DNA of 64,000 nucleotides from Bosea sp. 685 (lineage in GTDB: Bacteria; Pseudomonadota; Alphaproteobacteria; Rhizobiales; Beijerinckiaceae): the NCBI RefSeq assembly GCF_031884435.1, contig NZ_CP134779.1, positions 124,001 to 188,000 on the forward strand. The letters run 5' to 3'. A program made the translations under genes and the position numbers. The number at the start of each line of letters is the position of its first letter. Positions within the stretch are counted from its first letter, which is position 1. Of the stretch, positions 44,960 through 54,451 are shown in pieces. A model generated the notes under the pieces. The model saw only the letters and a list, made by a program, of their open reading frames with translations. It was not told where the DNA came from and searched no databases.

Positions 44960-45135
44960 CGCAAAATCCTTCCATAGGAGCGCGCACGCAGAGCGCTAGC
45001 CTCCTCCGATGGCTGATATATTGAGAAGTTTATTCCGGCCTGTCTACGAACTTGCGATGAGTCGTGACGGCGGTTTTTGCAGCACGAGTCGGCTGCCCGC
45101 CATAGCTGTCGGCAGGCAGGCGCTCCCGAGCGTTC

Positions 45136-46557
45136 TCAACCCGCTTTTGCGATTGGGGCGGGCTCGGTTGCTGGCTTGGAGCTGATCGGTTTCACGCGCT
45201 TGCGCAGAGCCGAATGGGCTTTGCGCAATTCGTCGACCAGAGTGGGCAACTGACTGACATAGGCGGCGACCTGTTCGGTGCGCTTCAGCGTGCGCCAGTA
45301 GACATCCTCCATCAGGATATGCGCGAACTCGCCGTTGCGGCCGATGCTGTAGAGACCATCGACACCCGTGGTTTCGGCAAAACGGAGTCGTTCCGGCTCA
45401 TAAGCCAGGAGATGGACCGGATAGGAAATCGGGGTTTTGACGATGCCGCCGGGGCCGAGATAGGCCTGCCTGAGATGGGGATAGATCCGGCAGATGCCGT
45501 CGAGGCAGAGTTCGGCCAGCTTGTCGTCGGGCATCGTCCAGTGCTGGTCGCCGACGCTGCAGCCGATATCGAAGGTGATCAGGGTTTTTCCTTGAGGGGC
45601 GAGCCACGGCATCGAGATCGGCGCTTCGGTCAGCCGAAAGAAGGGCTGCGTGCGATCTGGTACCCACAGCATCGTGTCGGGCAGCAAGTTGCGGCCTGTG
45701 AAGCGCAAGTTAACGAAGACCATAGGGCGATAGCGGAAGGCCGCGAGATGATCGAGCGCGGAGGTGCCTTCCAGCAATTTCGGCAGCACATGCACAGGCG
45801 CGGTGCTGATCACGGCCGAGACTGGGATGGTCTCGCCTTTGACGCGAACGCCAGTGACCCGGTTTCCCTCCACCAGAACGCGCTCGATCGGCGATTCCAG
45901 CCGGATCGAATCCGCGACCTCTCGCGCCGTCGGCTCCAGGAGCTTGGCGATCCCACCTTTGGGATAGACATGATAGACGCTCGGGCTTTCCGGCATGTCG
46001 TGCGAATAGCCGTTGCAGACCGCGCGGTTGGTCACATGGGCGGCGGCCTTCAGATAAAGCGACTTCAGGATTCCGGCCCGCATCTTGTCGCCGACGGCCG
46101 GGGAGAGGTCTTCGGCGGAGGCGCCCGACCAGGCTTCCGCCAGCGGGATGGCGATATCCTGCGCCAAAGCAGCGCCATAAGTCTGCCTGAACCAGTCGCC
46201 GGCGGAGGCGATCTCCGTTCGGTGCAATTTCGCGGCGATGGCGCTCCCGACCAGGCGCGGCGAGCGCATCAAGCCGAACGGGTAGTTATAGCTGCGGCCG
46301 TTGAGCAGGACGGCCTCGCCGTAATGCTTCACCGTTTCGCAGATATCGCTGGCACCGAGAGCCTCCGCGAGCCGGTTGCTCACGAAATGGGCGCCCATGT
46401 CATAGGAAAAGCCTTCGGCGTCCTTGAAGGATGACGCCATGCCTCCGATGGATTTTCCGGCCTCGAAGACGATGACCGGCAATCCTCGCCGGCGCAGTTC
46501 GCGGGCTGCGGTGAGACCGGCGATGCCGGCTCCCAGTATTGCTATCGGGTTCGACAT
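45136..46557 (-). CDS. FAD-dependent amine-oxidase/protoporphyrinogen-oxidase-like oxidoreductase
   Basis: The protein has 473 residues. The N-terminal dinucleotide motif is IAILGAGIAGLTAARELRRRG with the ribose-binding Glu in VIVFEAG, and GGMASSF follows. The C-terminal FAD loop is LYSIGRNGEFAHILMEDVYW. Related proteins in polysaccharide clusters include UDP-galactopyranose-mutase-like and desaturase-type flavoenzymes. The product is unknown. It stands 410 bp downstream of the MurG-like gene, on the same strand, near other glycan genes. Confidence 0.88.
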   Translation of the reverse strand: MSNPIAILGAGIAGLTAARELRRRGLPVIVFEAGKSIGGMASSFKDAEGFSYDMGAHFVSNRLAEALGASDICETVKHYGEAVLLNGRSYNYPFGLMRSPRLVGSAIAAKLHRTEIASAGDWFRQTYGAALAQDIAIPLAEAWSGASAEDLSPAVGDKMRAGILKSLYLKAAAHVTNRAVCNGYSHDMPESPSVYHVYPKGGIAKLLEPTAREVADSIRLESPIERVLVEGNRVTGVRVKGETIPVSAVISTAPVHVLPKLLEGTSALDHLAAFRYRPMVFVNLRFTGRNLLPDTMLWVPDRTQPFFRLTEAPISMPWLAPQGKTLITFDIGCSVGDQHWTMPDDKLAELCLDGICRIYPHLRQAYLGPGGIVKTPISYPVHLLAYEPERLRFAETTGVDGLYSIGRNGEFAHILMEDVYWRTLKRTEQVAAYVSQLPTLVDELRKAHSALRKRVKPISSKPATEPAPIAKAG

Positions 46558-46967
46558 GCCGTCACGCGCTATCGGTCAAGGTTTCAAGGGAAATGTTCTA
46601 TCGTACGTCATTTTTCGGCAGCATCTTGCTGATCGATCTAGCGATTGGTCATTACCCAGCAAGAATCTTAATCAATTCAGCTTGGTCCGTCAGAATTGCT
46701 GACAAGTGTATGGATCTCATAATGCTGCATCGGTAAATGAAGGCAAGCTGTTCAAAAAATATAACAATGATTTGAGATCAAATCTCTCGGACATGGTAAA
46801 GAAACCATGTGAATCCCAAGCGGATTCTCGTGGCGCTGCTTCACCGGATGTCGCGGAGATGTCTGTCGGGAGGCTGTGTGGAAACACAGCTCTTATCGTG
46901 TGAAGCCCCGAAAGCAGCGCCTTGAAGGGCGGGGGCCTCATCAAAAAGTGAGAGCAGGCTGAGCCTG
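46558..46967. other. 410-bp intergenic region, lower G+C, hairpins but no gene
   Basis: G+C is noticeably lower than around it. I see a hairpin GCTGTGT/GGAA/ACACAGC (46874-46891), a smaller one ATGGT/ACCAT near 46795-46810, and a truncated family A fragment at 46936-46959. Frames here are short and show no protein features. It should carry the promoter of the oxidoreductase, and could hide a small RNA. Confidence 0.5.
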
Positions 46968-48251
46968 TCAGCTCACCACGGCGGCGTTTTGCGCCAGGAT
47001 TCTGCCGCGGACCGGCATCGAGAGGTCGTCGGCGAGGGCGCGGGCGACGGCCGGCAGGCCGTCGAGCAGGCTCGGGACGAAGGCCTGGGAGGGCGGTACG
47101 CGTTTGGGCAATGCGTGCAGGGCGGCCGCCATCACCAGCGGGTCGCGCGAGCCCTCGCCGTTCTGCGCCGGATCATGCAGGACATCGATCAGCTTCAGAT
47201 GGTCGGCGCGCTCGGCGCGGATCGCTTGTTCCAGCCGCGGCTTGACGCGGGGCACGATCAGCGCCGGTTTGTCGAAGGAGAGGATCTCGCAGAAGGTGTT
47301 GTAGCCACCCATCGCGACGACGCAGTGGGCGCGGTTCATCAGCAATTCGAGGCGCGGCTCGAAACCGAGGCTTTCCAGCTTCGGAATGCGGGCGATGCGC
47401 TCGGCGAACTCCTTGCGGCGCTCGCGCGACATGAAGGGACCGAACACGATCAGCGCCGGCAAGGCGATGGTCGGGTCGGCCTCATAGGCGGAGATCACCC
47501 AGTCGATCACGCCGGCCCCGTCGCCGCCGCCGCCGGGCGTCACCAGGATGAACGGCCCCTTGGTGATGCGCGGATAGCGGTTGGGTGGCATCGGGCTCGG
47601 CACGGCGCGCTTGAGATAGCCGGTATAGCGGATCTTGTCGGCGAAGAGGTGCTGGTTCGGCAGGCCGGCAAGCGGCTGGTAGATGCTCTCCAGCCCATAG
47701 ATGAAGATGTCGTCATAGACCTGCTCCAGCGCCTCGATCGCTCCGGTATGGCGCCATTCCTCATAGAGCTTCGTCGGCTCGTCGAGCACGTCGCGCAGGC
47801 CGAGCACGATGCGCGCGCCGCGCCGGCGCAGGACTTCGAGCGCCGGGATCAATTCGCCGCGCAGGCCGACCGGCTCCTTGTCGACGATGACCACGTCGGG
47901 ATCGAAGGAGAGCACGACCTGCTTGATGATGTCGGTGCGCAGACGGATCGTGTCGGTGAGGTCGAGATTGAGGTGATGGGGCCCATAGCGGCCATCACTC
48001 TGCTTCTCCACGCCGGGGATGCGGACATAGTCGACGCCGTCGCCGAACTGGAAGCTCGAGATCACCGAGGAGCCCGAGACGATGATCACTGATATATGAG
48101 GGTAGTTGGCCACGAGCGAATTGGCGATCGCCCGGCAGCGCCGGATATGGCCGAGGCCGAAGGTGTCGTGGCTGTAGATCAGGACGCGCGGCGCATGGGA
48201 GTCGCGCGGCGTGCGCTCGACGCCGGGGAGGTCGACGACGTTGAAAGGCAT
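46968..48251 (-). CDS. MurG-like glycosyltransferase (GT-B fold)
   Basis: The protein has 427 residues. YSHDTFGLGHIRRCRAIANSLV is the Gly/His acceptor-side opening of GT28/MurG-like proteins; LVTPGGGGDGAG starts the second Rossmann half, and MNRAHCVVAMGGYNTFCEILSF is the typical donor-site Gly-Gly-Asn-Thr segment. It would transfer a sugar from a nucleotide sugar at the cytoplasmic side of the membrane. The gene is 148 bp after the deacetylase, and probably belongs to the same glycan unit. Confidence 0.88.
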   Translation of the reverse strand: MPFNVVDLPGVERTPRDSHAPRVLIYSHDTFGLGHIRRCRAIANSLVANYPHISVIIVSGSSVISSFQFGDGVDYVRIPGVEKQSDGRYGPHHLNLDLTDTIRLRTDIIKQVVLSFDPDVVIVDKEPVGLRGELIPALEVLRRRGARIVLGLRDVLDEPTKLYEEWRHTGAIEALEQVYDDIFIYGLESIYQPLAGLPNQHLFADKIRYTGYLKRAVPSPMPPNRYPRITKGPFILVTPGGGGDGAGVIDWVISAYEADPTIALPALIVFGPFMSRERRKEFAERIARIPKLESLGFEPRLELLMNRAHCVVAMGGYNTFCEILSFDKPALIVPRVKPRLEQAIRAERADHLKLIDVLHDPAQNGEGSRDPLVMAAALHALPKRVPPSQAFVPSLLDGLPAVARALADDLSMPVRGRILAQNAAVVS

Positions 48252-48399
48252 GGCTGCGTCGTCCTCCGCAGAAAGGCCAGACGACCCCGTGGAGAGGACG
48301 AACGCACCCGGGAATGCAGGACGGGATCATAGCGTGGTGTAGGCTTCGATCCAAGTCCGCTCTTCAGGGCAACGAACGCCCCAAGCGTGAGTGCTGCAT

Positions 48400-49170
48400 T
48401 TATGCAGCGCCCTGGTTCGAAAACAACCGCTCGGGATCGGTGGTCACGATAACGGGATGCGCCGTGAGCGTTGCAAGCAGGGTTTGCAAGGCGGCCCAGG
48501 CGGTCTCGTCATGGTCGCGATGGTGCAGCAGCAGGCCGAGCGTGTCTGTGGCCTCCGGTTGCTGGCGCCGCGCCGCGAGCTGGTCGCGGATCTCCAGGGC
48601 CAGTGCTTGCAAGGAGCGGCCGATCCGCCCGCCATGCCAGTCCATCACGTCGATGTCGCTGTTGACCAGGACCGGGCCGTCGCCATCGAACCCGAAGCCA
48701 CGAAAACATGACAGGCCGGCGAAGCCGAATTCCGGCAGGGCCAGCGCCAGACCGGGGTCGATGCGGTTCCAGGGCGGCACGAAGATGGGCAGCGTGGACG
48801 CTCCCAGCAGATCACCAAGCCGCTGCCGTCCGGCCGCGATGTCGGCCGCAGCCTCGGCGCGCGGGCGGCCGGCGCCGAATTCGGATTTCTTCATACCCGT
48901 GGCCGCGTGGTTCTGGTGTCTGCTGCCGTGCTGGCAAGGCAAGAGCGAGGGAGCCGCGCGCAGCGCGGTGGCCAGCGCCGGTTCGGCTAGCATCGGGATG
49001 ACGGCCAGGAGCACGGGCAAGGCGAAGCGTTCGCTCAAGCCAGCGAGTCGGTCCAGCGCCGGGCTTGGTGCGACGGCGTCGTCGTCACGCAGCCAGAGCC
49101 GGAGGCGCCTGCCGGTCTCGCCCCAGCGATCGAGTTCGGCCAGGAGTTCGCCCAGGGACGCGTTGCTCAC
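48400..49170 (-). CDS. Polysaccharide deacetylase family protein
   Basis: The protein has 256 residues with a GTG start overlapping the previous stop (GTGA). The NodB-fold motifs are recognisable: LWLRDDDAV with the metal Asp, QHGSRHQNH with the His pair, FVPPWNRID in motif 3, and LLLHHRDHD near the end as motif 5. It is cytoplasmic as written, since there is no signal peptide. It would remove acetyl groups from an amino sugar or glycan precursor. Coupling to the GT4 gene supports a shared pathway. Confidence 0.85.
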   Translation of the reverse strand: MSNASLGELLAELDRWGETGRRLRLWLRDDDAVAPSPALDRLAGLSERFALPVLLAVIPMLAEPALATALRAAPSLLPCQHGSRHQNHAATGMKKSEFGAGRPRAEAAADIAAGRQRLGDLLGASTLPIFVPPWNRIDPGLALALPEFGFAGLSCFRGFGFDGDGPVLVNSDIDVMDWHGGRIGRSLQALALEIRDQLAARRQQPEATDTLGLLLHHRDHDETAWAALQTLLATLTAHPVIVTTDPERLFSNQGAA

Positions 49171-50282
49171 GGCGTCGCCTCCCGGCGGGCCGCGGCAATG
49201 CGCGCAAAGCCTTGCGCTAGGATGGCGCTGGCCGTCTCCAAAGTGCGCTCGCTTTTGACGAAGGTGGCGGCGGCCCGGCCCATCCTGGCGCGCAGGGCTG
49301 GGTCGGCCAGCAGCCGGGAGAGCGCCGCGGCCAGCGCCGATTCGTCATTCTCGGGTGCGAGGAACGCGGTTTCATCCGGTTTGACGGTATCGGGCACGCC
49401 GCCGCTGGCGAAGGCAATGACGGGGAGGCCGGCGGCTTGCGCCTCCAGATAGACCAGCCCATAGGCCTCACCGAGACCGGGCCAGATGAAGACGTCATGG
49501 CTTGCGAGTTCAGCTACGACCTGGTCATGGGCGAGCGCGCCCAGCCAGGTGATGCGACCTGGCGGCAAAGCGGCGAAGGCCTGCTCGACCTCGCCGCGCA
49601 GCGGCCCGTCTCCGATCACCGTCAATGTCCAGGGCTTATCGACGAGCTGCAGCAATGTGCGCGCCAAGGCGAGATAGCTCTCATGTTTCACGCCACCGCG
49701 CATCATCGCAACCGTGACGAGACGTGGTGGGCCGGCAGACAGTCTCGGCTGCGGCGCGCTGGCGTCGGGCGCGATGAAGGGCGGGAAGGCGAGGAATTGC
49801 GTGCGCGCTCCACACCAGAACTCGACGCCCATCCGGTCGCGTTCGGTGAAGCAGAGATGCAGATCGGCACTCCCGAAGCTGGCGCGCGCCAGCGCGACAT
49901 GCCGCGCCCATTCCCCATCGGCGCGGCGCTCCGAACCGCTCGCCTCTGCGACGACATAGGGGATCGAGAGGCGCTCCGAGATGGCGGGCCCGAGCAGATC
50001 GGGCGCCTTGTAGTAGCTGTGATAGGTGAACCAGAGATCGGGCGGCGCTGCCCCCGCGCGCCAGCTGGCGGCAAGGGCCTCGATCTTCGCCGCCGCCTGG
50101 GTGCGGTGGCGTTGCAGCAAGCCGGGATCCGACGTCTTCATGTAGGAGCGGGCGTCGCCCACGGGCTCGACGACATGGCCGAGCCGTTCCAGGGCGGTCG
50201 CGATCTGCCGCGCCATACGCCTGTCGCCGGAGATGCGGCCGTCCTCGAAGGCGTTGAGCGGCGTATGGAAGGCGATGCGCAC
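49167..50282 (-). CDS. GT4-family glycosyltransferase
   Basis: The protein has 371 residues with a GTG start at 50282, preceded by GGAG; this gives the natural opening RIAFHTPLNAFEDGRISGDRR. A start at 50354 would overlap the ABC permease by 35 bases. The second Rossmann half shows RLVTVAMMRGGVKHESYLALA and the EX7E signature GLGEAYGLVYLEAQAAGLPVI. It retains the sugar anomeric configuration. It starts 38 bases inside the permease gene region's end and is followed by the deacetylase with overlapping codons. Confidence 0.9.
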   Translation of the reverse strand: MRIAFHTPLNAFEDGRISGDRRMARQIATALERLGHVVEPVGDARSYMKTSDPGLLQRHRTQAAAKIEALAASWRAGAAPPDLWFTYHSYYKAPDLLGPAISERLSIPYVVAEASGSERRADGEWARHVALARASFGSADLHLCFTERDRMGVEFWCGARTQFLAFPPFIAPDASAPQPRLSAGPPRLVTVAMMRGGVKHESYLALARTLLQLVDKPWTLTVIGDGPLRGEVEQAFAALPPGRITWLGALAHDQVVAELASHDVFIWPGLGEAYGLVYLEAQAAGLPVIAFASGGVPDTVKPDETAFLAPENDESALAAALSRLLADPALRARMGRAAATFVKSERTLETASAILAQGFARIAAARREATP

Positions 50283-50319
50283 CGCGTGGTGCTCCGCGTG
50301 CTGCTCTGCGGGCTTGCGC

Positions 50320-51492
50320 TCAGCGATAGGGATCGGCCGCGTCGCGCAGGCCATCGCCGAGGAAGTTGAAGGCCAGGATGATCAAGATTACCGGGACGAC
50401 CGGATAGAGCAACCAGGGATACAGCGCCACCACATTGATGTTCTGCGCCTCGTTCAGCATCACGCCCCAGCTGGTGATGGGTGGGCGCAGGCCCAGACCC
50501 AGGAAGCTCAGCGCCGTCTCGCCCAGGATCGTCCTGGGAATGGTGATCGTTGCCGAGGCGATGAGATGACTCATGAAGCCGGGCACCAGATGCAGGCCGA
50601 TGATGCGGGCGGGCTTGGCGCCCATCAACTGGGCGGCTACGACATAATCCTCCTCGCGCAGCGAAAGCAGCTTCGAGCGCACGGCGCGGGCCAGGCCCGT
50701 CCAATCCATCAGGCCGAGGATGACGGTGATGCCGAAATAGACCAGCAGCGGGCTCCAGGAGGGCGGCATGATCGAGGCCAGAGCCAGCCAGAGCGGGATA
50801 TGCGGCAGCGACTGCACGATCTCGATGATGCGCTGGACGATGAGATCGACCTTGCCGCCGTAATAGCCGGCGATGCCGCCGATGATCACCCCGAGCACGA
50901 AGGAAACGAAGACGCCGAGCAGGCCGATCGAGAGCGAGATGCGCCCGCCATAGAGAATGCGCGAGAGCATGTCGCGACCGAGCCGGTCCGAGCCGAGCAG
51001 GAAGAGCGTGCCGCCTTCGGGAGGGCAGACCAGATGCAGGCTGCCCGGGATCAGCCCCCAGAAATCATAGGCGTCGCCCCGGCAGAAGAAGCGCAGTTTC
51101 TCGGGGCGGGTGGTGTCGACATCATATTCGCGCTTCAGGTTCTCCATGTTGAGGCGCTGTGTGTAGGGGTAGACGAATGGGCCGATGAGGCTGCCCTGAT
51201 GGAACAGGCGCACCTCCTGGCGCGGCGCGCGGATGAAGTCGGTGTTGCGCGTGGTGTAGTCGTAAGGCGCGAGGAACTCGCAGATCGCGACCATGGCGTA
51301 GATCGTCAGGATGACGACGCCGGAGATCACCGCGAGCTTGTGCTTGCGGAACTTCCACCACATCAATTGCCATTGCGAAGCGAGATAGACCCGCTCCTGC
51401 TCGGGCGTCATCTTCTCGACCGCATGGGGCTCGAAGGGGGCGGTCGAGGCGGTATGCGGCAGGGACGCGCCGTCTGCGGGAAGAGCGCTCAC
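50320..51492 (-). CDS. Peptide-type ABC transporter permease (DppC/YejE type)
   Basis: The protein has 390 residues with GTG at 51492 overlapping the previous stop. The N-terminal 45 residues are cytoplasmic; helix 1 is HKLAVISGVVILTIYAMVAI. A long periplasmic loop of about 110 residues containing YDVDTTRPEKLRFFC precedes LLGSDRLGRDMLSRILYGGRISL, the usual DppC landmark. This large loop is typical of the YejE-like group. It forms the channel with the upstream permease. Confidence 0.93.
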   Translation of the reverse strand: MSALPADGASLPHTASTAPFEPHAVEKMTPEQERVYLASQWQLMWWKFRKHKLAVISGVVILTIYAMVAICEFLAPYDYTTRNTDFIRAPRQEVRLFHQGSLIGPFVYPYTQRLNMENLKREYDVDTTRPEKLRFFCRGDAYDFWGLIPGSLHLVCPPEGGTLFLLGSDRLGRDMLSRILYGGRISLSIGLLGVFVSFVLGVIIGGIAGYYGGKVDLIVQRIIEIVQSLPHIPLWLALASIMPPSWSPLLVYFGITVILGLMDWTGLARAVRSKLLSLREEDYVVAAQLMGAKPARIIGLHLVPGFMSHLIASATITIPRTILGETALSFLGLGLRPPITSWGVMLNEAQNINVVALYPWLLYPVVPVILIILAFNFLGDGLRDAADPYR

Positions 51493-52490
51493 TTGGTCGC
51501 CGTGCCTTGCAGCCTGATCCGTGGATCGAGGATCGCGAGCGAGATGTCGGAGATCAGCACGCCGATCACGGTCAGGAAGGACAGGAACATCAGGAAGGAG
51601 CCGGCGAGATACATGTCCTGGCTCTGCAAGGCCCGGATCAACAGCGGTCCCGTGGTCTGGAGCGAGAGCACGATCGCGACGATCTCGGCGCCCGAGACGA
51701 TCGAGGGCAGGATGTCGCCGATATCGGAGACGAAGAAGTTGAGCGACATGCGCAGCGGGTATTTGCGCAGCGCCTTGCCCGGCGGCAGCCCCTTGGCGCG
51801 GGCGGTGACGTAATACTGCTTCTGCAATTCATCGAGCAGGTTGGCCCTGACGGCGCGGATCATGCCGGCGGTGCCGCCTGCCCCGATGATGATCACCGGA
51901 ATCCAGAGATGTTCGAGGATCGACCAGAGCTTGGCCCAGCTCATCGGCTGATTGAGGTATTGCGGGTCGACGAGCCCGCCGATCGAGGTCCCGAACCAGA
52001 CATTCGCCCCGTACATGAACACCAGCGCCAGCAGGAAATGCGGGATCGCCAGGCCGATCAGCCCCAGGAATGTCAGCCCGTAATCGCCCCAGCTATATTG
52101 ATGCGTCGCCGAATAGATCCCGATCGGGAAGGCGATCAGCCAGGTGACGATGATGGTGACGAAGGAGACCACCATCGTCAGCATCAGGCGGTCGCCGACG
52201 ATCTCGCGGACGGGGCGCTGATACTCGAAGGAGTAGCCCATATCGCCCTGGAGAAGGCCCGCAACCCACCAGAAATAGCGTTCGACCGGCGGCTTGTCGA
52301 AGCCGTATTCCGTCTTCAGGAACTCGATGCGGCTGAGATCGGCCTTTTCGCCCTGCGCTTGCATCTCGGCGGCGAGCGTCTCGAAATAATCGCCTTCGGG
52401 CAGGTTGATGACGGTGAAGATCAGCGCGCTGGTGACGAGCAGCGTCGGGATCATCACCAGGATGCGCTTGAGAATGTATTGCAGCAGCAT
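51489..52490 (-). CDS. Peptide-type ABC transporter permease (DppB/YejB type)
   Basis: The protein has 333 residues. It opens MLLQYILKRILVMIPTLLV, the standard DppB helix 1; EAA-type loop MIRAVRANLLDELQKQYYVTARAKGLPPGKAL is near residue 210-240. The long first periplasmic loop (LAAEMQAQGEKADLSRIEFLK) is characteristic of YejB-like members. It begins two bases after the binding-protein stop. Confidence 0.94.
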   Translation of the reverse strand: MLLQYILKRILVMIPTLLVTSALIFTVINLPEGDYFETLAAEMQAQGEKADLSRIEFLKTEYGFDKPPVERYFWWVAGLLQGDMGYSFEYQRPVREIVGDRLMLTMVVSFVTIIVTWLIAFPIGIYSATHQYSWGDYGLTFLGLIGLAIPHFLLALVFMYGANVWFGTSIGGLVDPQYLNQPMSWAKLWSILEHLWIPVIIIGAGGTAGMIRAVRANLLDELQKQYYVTARAKGLPPGKALRKYPLRMSLNFFVSDIGDILPSIVSGAEIVAIVLSLQTTGPLLIRALQSQDMYLAGSFLMFLSFLTVIGVLISDISLAILDPRIRLQGTATK

Positions 52491-52492
52491 GC

Positions 52493-54451
52493 TCAGACCT
52501 GCGCCTTGCTCGGGTCGAACCAGAAGGTGTCGGGCATGTAGCGGCCGAAGAAGGCGCCGGGCTCGAAGCTGTAGAGCCCCTTGTCGGGCACGTTGCGCAA
52601 GGTGCGCGAGACCACGATCGGCTGCAGCGTGCCGTTGATGACGCCGATGGTGAAGAGCTGCTCGGCGTTGATCCTGAGCATGTCGCGCCAGATCTGCCGG
52701 CGCTGCTCATGCGTCGCGCTGCGGCGCCAGGCGTGATAGAGCCTGACGAGTTCCTTGACCTCGGGCATGTCGGGTTCCTCGCCCTCGCGGCCGTTGCTCT
52801 CCAGGAACTGGCCCCAGCGCGGCCAGTTGAACTGCGAGGCGGATGTGGGCGCCAGCGCATCGGGCTCCATTTCGGGAGCGACCAGGGCATTATCCATGCC
52901 GACCCAGGCGGACATGATCGTCTGGCCGGCCAGGATGCGGCGGCGGAAGACGTCGCGTTGCGTCGAGCGGGGATAGATCTTGACCCCGACTGCGACCAGA
53001 TCCTGCTTGATCAGGTCGAGGATGTCGGTTTCCTCGGTGCTTTCGCCGGAGGTCTCGATGGTGAATTCGAGGCGGCGCCCGTCCGGCAGCAGGCGGATGC
53101 CTTCGAGATCGCGCTTCACCAGCCCGATCTCGTCGAGCAGGCGGTTGGCCAGTGCCTTGTCCTGCTCCATCCACAGCCCCGCCTGCTTGGCGTCGTAGAG
53201 CGGGCTTTCGGGCAAAGCGGTGTTGCCGCTCTCCTTGGCAAGGCCGAAGAAGATGACCTTGTTGACGTCCTTGCGGTTGATCGCCACCGAGAGCGCGCGA
53301 CGATAGCGGACATCGCGGTTGAGGTCGCGCCAGACCGGGTCGATCGCGTTGAGGTTTGGCATCAATGCGAACCAGGCGCCTTCCGCCCGCTTCCACAGTT
53401 TGATGTCGATGTTCATCCGCTTCGAGGCGTCCTTGAGGAAGGTGTAGTTGTCGAAGCGGATATAGCGGGCCTGCAGATCGCTTTCGCCGGCGGCGGCCTT
53501 GGCGGGGATCAGCGAGTTGGTACCGATCGTCAGCGTGACCTGGTCGACATAGGGCAGCTGCAAACCGTTCTGGTCGATGCGGTGGAAATAGGCGTTGCGC
53601 TGGAAGGCGAACTGCTCGGCCGGCAGCGGCGTGGTGTTGCGCCAGGGATCGAGCGTCGGCAACTCGGGGTTCTCGGGTCGATACATCCGCGACATGCGCT
53701 CATGCAGCGAGCCCCAGTCCTTTATGCGTGCGGCCTTGATGCGCGAGGAGAGCGTGGCCTTGTCGGCGTAGCGCTCGTGGAACTGCTTCAGATAGCCCGA
53801 GGGCATATAGATATAGGCCGGCTGCGCCCCGGCGAGCGAAGGCAGGAAGACCGGGTTCGGCGCGTCCCAGCTATAGCGGATCTCGGTCGGCGACAGCACC
53901 TCGACCGTCGGCGTCTTGCCGGCCGCAATCAGCGCCTGGGGTGGCCCGCCGGGCGAAAGCCGCTTGTTGTTGGCGACATCCTCCCACCAGTAGCGGAAAT
54001 CCTCGGTGGTGAAGGGCGAGCCGTCCGACCAGCGATGGCCTGGGCGCAGTTTCAGCGTGAAGATGCGCCCGTCCGCGACATCGAAACCCTCGAGGATATC
54101 GCTGGCGAGCTCGAGATTGTCATCATAGACGATGAGGCGGGCATAGCCGTAGATCGTCATCATGCGGATGTCGCGCTGGTCGCCCATCAGCATGCGCATC
54201 GTACCACCATGGCGGCCTGCTTCGCGCCCGTCTCCAGACACCGCGATGATGCGGGGAGAGGCTGGCACGCGCTGGGCGATGGGCGGCAGCGTGCCGTTGG
54301 CGACCTGCTTGGCGAAGAAGGGGCTGTCGACCAGCATCGGTGGCGTCTGTGGCTGACTGAGCGCCAGACGCGGCAGGCCCACTGCTGCGATGGCGGAGGA
54401 GCCGAGCGCGAGGGCCGCCCGGCGCGTGGGCTTGCGCGGAAAGCCGTTCAT
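52493..54451 (-). CDS. Family 5 (peptide-type) ABC substrate-binding protein
   Basis: The protein has 652 residues, longer than DppA and near YejA. A Tat-type leader (KPTRRAALALGSSAIAAVGL) ends at ALS-QP. The cleft segments FTLKLRPGHRWSDGSPFTTEDFRYWWEDV and DVRYRRALSVAINRKDVNKVIFFG are family 5 landmarks. Ligands of YejA-like proteins include oligopeptides and microcin-type compounds; here co-transcription with glycan genes suggests a muropeptide or glycopeptide, which is inference. The ATG overlaps the ATPase stop (TGATG). Confidence 0.93.
   Translation of the reverse strand: MNGFPRKPTRRAALALGSSAIAAVGLPRLALSQPQTPPMLVDSPFFAKQVANGTLPPIAQRVPASPRIIAVSGDGREAGRHGGTMRMLMGDQRDIRMMTIYGYARLIVYDDNLELASDILEGFDVADGRIFTLKLRPGHRWSDGSPFTTEDFRYWWEDVANNKRLSPGGPPQALIAAGKTPTVEVLSPTEIRYSWDAPNPVFLPSLAGAQPAYIYMPSGYLKQFHERYADKATLSSRIKAARIKDWGSLHERMSRMYRPENPELPTLDPWRNTTPLPAEQFAFQRNAYFHRIDQNGLQLPYVDQVTLTIGTNSLIPAKAAAGESDLQARYIRFDNYTFLKDASKRMNIDIKLWKRAEGAWFALMPNLNAIDPVWRDLNRDVRYRRALSVAINRKDVNKVIFFGLAKESGNTALPESPLYDAKQAGLWMEQDKALANRLLDEIGLVKRDLEGIRLLPDGRRLEFTIETSGESTEETDILDLIKQDLVAVGVKIYPRSTQRDVFRRRILAGQTIMSAWVGMDNALVAPEMEPDALAPTSASQFNWPRWGQFLESNGREGEEPDMPEVKELVRLYHAWRRSATHEQRRQIWRDMLRINAEQLFTIGVINGTLQPIVVSRTLRNVPDKGLYSFEPGAFFGRYMPDTFWFDPSKAQV

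Noticed and set aside
42563..44977. Very long plus-strand open frame (about 800 codons) across the permease and amidohydrolase
   Set aside because: It is the complement of two well-supported minus-strand genes and reads as low-complexity Arg/Asp/Gly-rich protein, an effect of high G+C.
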